Positions 56,701-64,000 of a DNA stretch of 64,000 nt are shown piece by piece. The stretch covers positions 80,056,991-80,120,990 of the forward strand of contig CM042143.1 in assembly GCA_023376005.1 (NCBI GenBank), read 5' to 3'. Made by a program: the position numbers and the translations under genes. This DNA is from Doryteuthis pealeii (taxonomy: Eukaryota > Mollusca > Cephalopoda > Myopsida > Loliginidae). Within the stretch, counting starts at the first letter, position 1. Every line of letters begins with the position of its first letter. The notes under the pieces are model-generated. The model searched no databases. It was not told where the DNA came from and worked only from the letters and a program-made list of their open reading frames with translations.

Positions 56701-57474
56701 AAATCAAAATTATACACATCAAGCCTCATATAAAAAATTCACACAAATAAAATTTTATCTCATTGACACTGAAGTAAATTAACATAAAACGCTTATGTTA
56801 CAAAATGCCAATCAGATCATTTAAACTATATATTTTTTTCTTCTTCCTGGTCTCCGATGTCGATTTTCGACTCCCAAGTTGGTGTCAACGTCTTTCCTCT
56901 CCAATCAATCCTTTCTTCCTGGGTTTTAATAAAGCAGCAAATGACTGGGCAAAAAAGAGAGAGAAAGAAAAGAGAGAGAGATGGGTGGGAGGGGTATTGT
57001 AGGGGTGAAGCAAGCGACACGCGATAGTGCGAAGAAAAGACGCCTAGAAGGCCGGAGTGGTGGGGGAAAGTCAGTAGAGTTCAGCTGTACATACATTCCT
57101 TGGGTTATGGCATCTTAATTTTTAAATCATCAATTACTTACATACATTGCTTACCTACTCGCAATCAGACGACGACGACGACGACGAAGACGACGACGTT
57201 CAAGTGAGGATTGGAGAGGAGATGTCGACAGTAAAAGCAGTCGTTTTATGTTTCCTGACCACACACGCTTTACATAGCCGCATAAAAAAGAGAGAGAGAA
57301 GACATTGCTGGAGGTAAATAATCAATTATTAGATGAGGGGTAAAACAATTAAGGTCATTGGTTATGTTCTGCAGCTGATGAGATTAAACATCGAAATATC
57401 ACAAAATGAGTCTTGTTTGTTAACCAAATGTTCATTATTTACAAGCATACTTTTGAAAAAAAAGTGACTGTGTG

Positions 57475-57475
<1 letters not shown>

Positions 57476-57535
<60 letters not shown>
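57476..57535. repeat. (TA)n(GT)n compound microsatellite
   Basis: TA to about 57500, GT to about 57534. A (ACG)n run is at 57171-57199. The 56705-57470 stretch shows no gene. Confidence 0.95.
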
Positions 57536-57538
<3 letters not shown>

Positions 57539-57765
57539 AACAATATATTTCCGTGATAGGATTTAACCAAAGAAAGTTGATAACTAAAGCCAAACTTATG
57601 TATTTAATAACATCTCCCGCACCCCACTCCTAAGCTATTAGTACCCCACCTGGTGTGTAATGCTAGTCCATTTTGAAATCAGATATGAAAAAGCCAAGAG
57701 GCTGTAATAAATTTTATCTGATGACTTAAAGGTTTTTCGTGTACGTGGAATGGTAATTCAAAATT

Positions 57766-57914
57766 ATATATGTTTTAAAACCGAATGGGTTAAAATCCTC
57801 CGACTATAGTTTCACGCAGTATAGCGAATCTTTAGGGAGTTCTCCCGGAAGATTTGCTATACTGCGTGAAACTATAGTTGGGGATTTTAACCCGTTCGGT
57901 TTTAAGACATATAT
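57766..57914. repeat. 149-bp imperfect palindrome
   Basis: 'atatgttttaaaaccgaa' to 'agtatagcgaatcttt' on the left is mirrored by 'aagatttgctatactgcg' to 'ggttttaagacatat' on the right, with gggag/ctccc at the centre (about 57835-57846). Each arm contains 'gtgaaactatagtt', GAAAC plus a self-complementary octamer. Confidence 0.85.
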
Positions 57915-58003
57915 TTAGCTCTATTTATTGAGCACTTTTTAAATCGATTTTAATTAATCCAGAAGTAAAAATATTTGTTTGCTTCATGGATTGGCAATTA
58001 ACT

Positions 58004-58008
<5 letters not shown>

Positions 58009-58048
<40 letters not shown>
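58009..58048. repeat. (TA)n microsatellite
   Basis: Pure TA run; the following 58050-58410 has no recognisable content. Confidence 0.95.
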
Positions 58049-58050
<2 letters not shown>

Positions 58051-58413
58051 GAAAAATATCCCCAAAAAGAAAATTTTGTGGGGTTTGCATATTCAGTGAA
58101 CACCCTTTTTTAATCTTGTGAACTCTTGATATAACGGAGATAATTATGAAATGCTAATTAGAATTATTCACTTCTTTGTAAATAGGAGCATCAATATCAC
58201 CATGGACTGTTTTTACAATGGCTACCCAATAGTGTCACAGTTTGTCAAAGAATTTCTGATCTCTACCATTTCTTGGTAGATTTGAACATGTGTCCCCCTC
58301 ATTTGTTTTTTCTCACTAAGAAGTCGTCGTTTATCATCTTTGATCTGCACTGTCACTCATTGTTTTAGATTGATACGAACAGAGTGTGTTGCAATAAAAA
58401 AAATGTCTGTATT

Positions 58414-58624
58414 TTAACTCTTAACATCCTGTTGAGAATTTTCTAAGTCCAGAGCCCAATTCCTATAACCATTTATCAAAAATGGGTAAAAATGTCCGTT
58501 TCATTAAAAGTTACCAGTTATTTCCCTTAAATTAAAATACGTTTAATATCTTATTTAAACAAAGGCTATCATTGGGGTAGATTAGGAAAATGAATGTGAC
58601 TTCCTGACCGGCGTTAAGAGTTAA
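58414..58624 (+). mobile_element. TTAA-flanked MITE, complete
   Basis: A 203-bp element (58418-58620) with ends CTCTTAACATCC and GGCGTTAAGAG, flanked on both sides by TTAA (58414-58417, 58621-58624). The truncated relative at 20364-20520 shares its left half. TTAA duplication indicates piggyBac-type mobilisation. Confidence 0.75.
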
Positions 58625-58638
58625 TAAGGCAATGGCAT

Positions 58639-58776
58639 GCAAGGTGTGTCATAAAAGTGCCGAGATTGAAGCTGTGATAGAATGAACAATGAATGGAACG
58701 TTCATTTTTTTTTTTCAGAATAGAAGGTGTGTCAAAAAGTACAAAAAAAAATCTCGATACTTTTTTGACACACCAT
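58639..58776. mobile_element. Short mariner-like MITE
   Basis: The left end 'aggtgtgtcataaaagtgcc' with 'gagattg' is the imperfect inverse of the right end 'tctcgatacttttttgacac' with 'acc'. A second inner 'aggtgtgtcaaaaagtac' near 58726 also pairs with the right end, forming a tight hairpin. 'GTGTGTCAAAAAAGT'-type ends are common in Tc1/mariner MITEs. Confidence 0.55.
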
Positions 58777-58973
58777 GTATATAAGTGCTATAAAGGACAT
58801 AGTCATTTAACGAACTGGTCTTCTAATCAGATAGCATAAATACAAGCTGAAAACACAAACGTATTGCAATGGTCAGTCTGCCACCGAACTGCTAATCTAC
58901 AATGAATAAGCTCTCACCTTTCCTCTGAAAATACCCAACATAGCTTACATTTTCTAAGTTGACATTTATCATC

Positions 58974-59108
58974 TGTGTGTGTGTGTGTGTGTGTGTGTAG
59001 GTTCGTGTATGTGTGTGTAGGTTTGTGTGTGTGTGTATGTAAGTTTGTGTTTGTGTGTGTGAGTGTGTAAGTTTGTGTATGTGAGTGTGTAAGTTTGTGT
59101 GTGTGTGT
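58974..59108. repeat. (GT)n imperfect array
   Basis: GT runs with a recurrent 'gtaagtttgtgt/gtaggtttgtgt' interruption, giving a ~20-bp secondary period. Confidence 0.9.
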
Positions 59109-59502
59109 ATGTGAAATAAAAGGAGAAAGAGCACCAGTTATAGAAGATGCAGTTGTGAAAAATAACTGCACAAAGCACATAACAAAATAGAAGTAGAAAT
59201 ATAGTCGATAAGAGATGTGGGCATCATGCCTCAAAATAACAAGGCAATAAATCATAAAATGATGGCCACTTTTGTCAATTATTCCTCACTATAACAAAAT
59301 ACATTCATCATAGAGAGACAGACATTGGGCTAACAGATAGAATCCAGCACCATGCCACCATCGGCAATCTGTCTGTAAAAGTTTTTAGCCAGCAATAAAG
59401 AGACAAAAGAAGGTTTTAATCAATGAAGAAGAGGCCCAATCTTTCATCTATTGATGTGTGTCACTATATGGGTATACACACTGTGTTTATACACTATATG
59501 TG

Positions 59503-59786
59503 GAGGTGTGAGGTGTAATGGTTAGAGTCATAGGAAATGGACTAGTGATCAGAGCTCAAATCTGGAAGAGGTTGTTTGCATTTCACATAATGCTAATACC
59601 CTTGAGAAAGGTATGCATCCAACTACTCTCCCTCCAGCTATGGGTAGGTAGTGGGACAGACTGGGCTCTTTAATTTGGCTAGGTAACCAGTCTAGGAGAA
59701 AGAAAAATAAATTCAAATCTGTTAAACTCCACTTAAGAAACTGACCTCGTGTCACATCCTACTCATGCGGAGGGGTTGGTAATTGT
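59503..59786 (+). repeat. SINE-B copy
   Basis: 'ggtgtaatggttagagtcat', 'tttcacataatgctaatacc', 'ggtaaccagtctaggaga' and the end 'tgcggaggggttggtaat' before a GT run. Close in length to the 50090-50375 copy. B box degraded. Confidence 0.8.
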
Positions 59787-60014
59787 GTGTGTGTGTGTGC
59801 GTGTATATATGTGTAATTAATCAAGTGTGCATCTGTTTGTCTCTATTTAACTTGATTTCACATCTGAAAGTGTGTTATATGTGCAAACATTCATACTTGC
59901 ATAATGATACACTATTACCTATGCATAAGCATATCCATAACAATTCTTAAAAAAATAAATAAATAAATAAAAAAACATTAATTTTTCTGCTAAACCAAAT
60001 ATAATTTAAAAGAA

Positions 60015-60175
60015 AAGTTGGCAGAGTGGCCTATTGTCGATATTAGTTGGACAGCAAGGGAGTCAATCCCCTTTTCACTAGTGCTAGATCATGCGCTGAA
60101 TTAGTAAGACTGGTATCGAACCTAGAACCTTATGGTTCTGAGGTATATGCTCTACTGACTGAGCTAAACCAGCCC
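60015..60175 (-). repeat. tRNA-derived SINE head (SINE-H)
   Basis: The minus strand reads 'gctggtttagctcagtcagt' (A-box region), 'agagcatatacctcagaac', then 'aggttcgataccagtc' (a good B box), tRNA-like over about 70 bases. A SINE body continues toward 60015. A related head is at about 61735-61768 ('gatgctctaccgactaagct'). Confidence 0.65.
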
Positions 60176-60204
60176 ATTATATACCAGGATTTTATTATTT
60201 TCAG

Positions 60205-60330
60205 TATGTAATTACCCAACCCCTCCACTAGGATCAGGATGTGACTCTAGGTAAATTTTCAGAGTAAAAGAGTTTTCCTTCTCCTAAACTGGTTGCCTAA
60301 CCAAGGCTAAAGACACAATCTCTCTCTATT
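60205..60330 (-). repeat. SINE-B 3' fragment, minus strand
   Basis: 'acccaacccctccactagga', 'ttttccttctcctaaactgg' and 'ttgcctaaccaaggctaaag'. Confidence 0.75.

Positions 60331-60336
<6 letters not shown>

Positions 60337-60403
<67 letters not shown>
60337..60403. repeat. (CT)n(TA)n(GT)n compound microsatellite
   Basis: Three consecutive dinucleotide runs. The 60540-60620 area adds imperfect GT/GCAT repeats. Confidence 0.95.
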
Positions 60404-60405
<2 letters not shown>

Positions 60406-61033
60406 AGTGTAGTATTTTACTTGGGCATATAATTTAAGATGTTTTGGGTAAACATCCTTTAAAATGCATCTGTGTTTGGGTACATTTTCTTCATAGGTAT
60501 GCATATATAATAATTGTGGATACAAATGGATATTATTAACAACAGTGTGTGTATGTGTGGTGTGGTGTGTGCATGTGCATGTGTGCATGTGTGTTTGTGT
60601 GTGCATGTGCATACGTGTGTGCCAAAATAAATCTGACTGATAAAAGTCATTTATAAATATGGCATTGTGTGTAGTGCCATTCATGAATGTGTGTGATGAG
60701 GACTGATTGTCTGGCATTAGGATGAAGGAATAAACAATTCCCACCAAGTCTTACCCATTCCCTACTTGCTGCCCCTCCCCTCCCGGGAAAAATAAAGAGA
60801 AGAAACAGGATCATTATCAGACATGCTTCCAATGATGTAGAAAGAAATTAATGAACGGTTTTACTAGAATGGACAATTCAGTTCAATAAAGAGAAGAAAA
60901 AATATTGATAATGCCCAAGGCAGTCGTAGACTGGCCATTTGGATGTTTGTAAAGTTGTTTTTCCCCTTTTCTTTATCCATACCAACTCCCAACCAACCAA
61001 CCATCCAACCAACCACCAGAGATTTTGCATGAC

Positions 61034-61035
<2 letters not shown>

Positions 61036-61070
<35 letters not shown>
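61036..61070. repeat. (AAT)n microsatellite
   Basis: About 11 AAT units, preceded by CCAA repeats near 60990-61015. Confidence 0.95.
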
Positions 61071-61205
61071 TTAACAAATATCTATGTCTTCCTGTTTTAT
61101 TTTTGATATGCTCACACCTTTGCATGGACGTGTACTACCAATTTTCCAGGAGATGGGGGTGGGTGGGGCACATTCAGAATATGTCTTAGAATTTACAAAG
61201 GTTAG

Positions 61206-61293
61206 AGATAGAGAGAGAGAGAGAGAGAAGAGAGAGAAAGAGAGAGAGAGAGGAGAGAAAGAGAGAGAGAAAGAAGAGAGAGAGAGAGAGAGA
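61206..61293. repeat. (GA)n imperfect microsatellite
   Basis: GA with AAG interruptions. Confidence 0.95.
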
Positions 61294-61347
61294 TGCTGTT
61301 AAGATTTATTTTCAAAATATATTCATCCTTGGATAAAAGACATAGTT

Positions 61348-61640
61348 AACATAACACAAAGGAATGGATGCTTGAATTAGGCTAGTGTAGGCTGCAATCA
61401 TTTCAACTGTTAGATATTGATGGCTCTGGGTAAAGTGTTAGTACAAGACTAATATTATAGCATGAAGTTTATGTGAATGGTAAAAGTCTACTCTTTTATT
61501 CTTAAGGTTTTTGTCCTTTTGGAGAACAGCAAAGCTAATATAACACTGTAAGTAATGGATGCTCGAATGAGGCTAGTGCATGATGAAATCTTTTCAACTG
61601 CTAAATATATTGGGCACTCGAATTGTGTATAGTTCATGCT
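61348..61640. repeat. Diverged tandem duplication, ~190-bp unit
   Basis: 'gaatggatgcttgaattagg' with 'ctagtgtaggctg' and 'tttcaactgttagatatt' near 61360 recurs as 'taatggatgctcgaatgagg', 'ctagtgcatgatg' and 'tttcaactgctaaatatat' near 61550. Confidence 0.75.
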
Positions 61641-62339
61641 GTTATTAAGGTATCATCCATCTAAGAACCGAATAGGCTCATTGCTGCTTAAAATCAGTGA
61701 TTGAGTGAAAACCAATAATTTAAGCATGTTTCTGAGTAGATGCTCTACCGACTAAGCTAAACCACTTTTCATATATTATATAAGATATTATAATAGACAC
61801 ATTATGTTATATTTTAAATGAATGCTGGGGCAGAAGTGTTTAATTATTCTTTATATAAAAGAATCTATTGTATATTTTACAGATTAGCAATGTATTCAAC
61901 AAAATTATTATAACAATTATATGAATTAATCAATCATATAATTGTCAATAAGAGCAGAATTCCAAAAGATGAGTCGTTGTAATTTCAAATAAATATTTCC
62001 ATTTTGAATTTATCTGCCAAAATCATGAATCACAGAAGAAAAAAAAAAACCCACAAAAACACAGGAATCTGTTCAAACTGTGGAATAAAAATGCAATCAT
62101 AAATTTAACTGACAGATAACAAACAAAATTTTAAGTTTGCAGTTCATTTTTTTCTGTCATTCTTTAAACCATTAAAATTTTTCTGAAAACATTTTCTTTC
62201 ATAAAAAACAAAAAGCAATAAAATCTAGAGTTTTCCTTCTGTTAAGAAACAAAAAAAAATATAATTTATTTTTTAAGTTTTAATGAAGACAGATGGAGAA
62301 CACAGGCATCAGTAATTTATCAAATATATACACATGCAC

Positions 62340-62420
62340 ATACATACATATGTGTATATATATATATATGTATATATATATATACATGCGTGTGTGTGTG
62401 TGTGTGCGGATGGATAAATA
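62340..62420. repeat. TA/TG microsatellite cluster
   Basis: Several short TATA and GTGT runs. The rest of 61770-63300 is AT-rich DNA with one diverged relative of the 85-bp unit at about 62975-63060 and no gene. Confidence 0.85.
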
Positions 62421-63303
62421 TATGCAAAATCTGATATATGCTTATATGAAAGATTATGTATATATATATATTAGACACGCATACACACATGTATATATAT
62501 CTTACATGTAATATTTGTCTATATGCAATCTTTCATATGTGTACTTAAATTTGCATACATTTATACATCAAAGTGTATATTCCTGCACATATAACCATTT
62601 AAGATGTTACATGTATACAAAATGTGATAAAAAATTATCAAGATTGAATCTTTTAAATTTGATATTATCATAAGATGATGATATCTAAACAGCTGCATTG
62701 ACATGTAGATAAAGTCAAAGGGAGTCAGTGCCATTCTTAATACTTTTCAAACAGTAGTTTATGGTAAGAGACAGGATTGTGAAAGTGCAGTACACACCAA
62801 GCTCACCAAATCTAGTTCTGTGTCATATTTTCTAATTTCATAAACTCATAATTTCTTTAAAAAATATGACAGTGAAGCTTCACACCACATAAAAAGAAAA
62901 GGTTCAATGGTGCTTCAACCAATTCATAAACTCACTGGAATAAGTGAGTTGAATGACAAGGGGACTATTTTGAAGAAAATTAATATTTCATTTACTGTTT
63001 ATATCTGTCTTAGGAAAAACAGCTTCGGGCTTGATACTATTTGACCACACCTTGTGTGTGATTATATATATATATATGTATATATAAAAACCTGCAATAA
63101 ACCCTTCCAGATGAATAAAACTTGTACCAAACAAACAATCACTACAACCAATGATCCCCTTGACATGGTTGAAAGTGCTTGGGTAAAAAATATGGGACAC
63201 TTTACCATCTGGATCCTGATACATGGAATACAACAAGAAGACTTGAAGGTCTACACTTGGAAATCATAAAGTAGAAATACTCGGTGGTCTTTAACAAAAC
63301 CTG

Positions 63304-63307
<4 letters not shown>

Positions 63308-63348
<41 letters not shown>
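63308..63348. repeat. (TA)n microsatellite
   Basis: Pure TA run. The final 63350-64000 is A-rich, with no recognisable gene or element. Confidence 0.95.
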
Positions 63349-63352
<4 letters not shown>

Positions 63353-64000
63353 GAGAATATATATATGCAGCATATATATAGGAATTATTATGTGTTGTCA
63401 TAAAATTAAGCTATTGATTGTGTGTGTGTAATATGTATTTACAAGCCAAATACGTGAGCCTGTATTTGGATCTATGTATGTAGAACTTTCCGTGTATGTT
63501 TATATGAAAGAATTACATTAATTAAAATTGTTCTATATCTGTGTGCACATATATTGATGTAATAAAAAGAAAAATAATACAAATAAAAATAGAAATAGAA
63601 AAAGGAATTTAAAAACTTAAAAATAAAACAAAAACAAATGTCAAGACCATATTGGGGTGGGGGTAAATAAAATCTCAAAAACAGTAAAATGATAAAAGAA
63701 AAAAAAACAATAGGTTTAGTTCTTTAAAATTCTGTGTTATCTTCTGCTGTGTTTGTTTATGTATTTGATTTTAAAATAGGTTTAGAAAAATAAGAAGAAT
63801 TTCACGCTAAAATGAATTTTGAATTTTTTTCAAAGAGACAACAATGCTAAATAAATATTTAAGGTCAGTAAGTCTCCTTAAAAGGAGGAAAAAAAGTTGG
63901 CTCAGAGGACTTTTGGAAATTATTTAAGATAATCAGGGATAAGTAGAGAAATTAGACTAAAGGGATAAAGATTAAGAACGGATTTCTGATAAAGAAAAGA

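Overview
The window reads as intergenic or intronic DNA from a large, repeat-laden, AT-rich animal genome. I found no intact protein-coding gene on either strand. The open frames present are short, mostly translations of (TA)n, (GA)n, (CT)n or (GT)n microsatellites and poly-purine tracts, or fragments of transposable elements. tRNA-derived SINEs with YCAAT-type tails, TTAA-flanked MITEs, Tc1/mariner and LINE remnants, hammerhead ribozyme motifs and dense dinucleotide microsatellites together suggest a lophotrochozoan, most likely a mollusc and possibly a cephalopod. That assignment is inference from repeat style, not from a diagnostic gene. Family labels SINE-A to SINE-H and repeat F, G, R are local names used only here.

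Layout. 1-5.5 kb: purine-rich low complexity, a TATC tract, SINE-A copies, a TTAA-flanked MITE and a ~40-bp minisatellite. 5.5-13.3 kb: SINE-A, SINE-B and SINE-C, a perfect 191-bp palindrome (9434-9624), a hammerhead-like motif on the minus strand (10828-10874) and a tRNA-Asp-like pseudogene. 13.6-18 kb: simple repeats and a 1.25-kb element with 18-bp terminal inverted repeats that carries a decayed triple C2H2 zinc-finger frame. 18-25.5 kb: a foldback element relative, abutting TTAA MITEs, a 1.55-kb non-coding inverted-repeat element between duplicated flanks, a 5S-rRNA-like sequence and a LINE reverse transcriptase tail. 25.5-37 kb: long GA tracts, a tandem pair resembling an LTR/primer-binding-site junction, inverted SINE pairs and composite SINEs. 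37-47 kb: SINE-B, very long TA tracts, a near-canonical type I hammerhead ribozyme (41858-41903) behind a tRNA-like segment, and a mariner-type transposase tail. 47-64 kb: foldback elements with hammerhead-like cores, more SINE-B, a second LINE tail, hairpins and microsatellites.

Nothing here acts as an operon or pathway. The common thread is small non-autonomous elements: Pol III-type SINEs, MITEs relying on transposases supplied elsewhere, and a recurrent group of inverted-repeat elements whose arms carry intact or decayed hammerhead-ribozyme-like cores. That last group is the most promising lead. All coordinates of repeat edges were read by eye and may be off by several bases.
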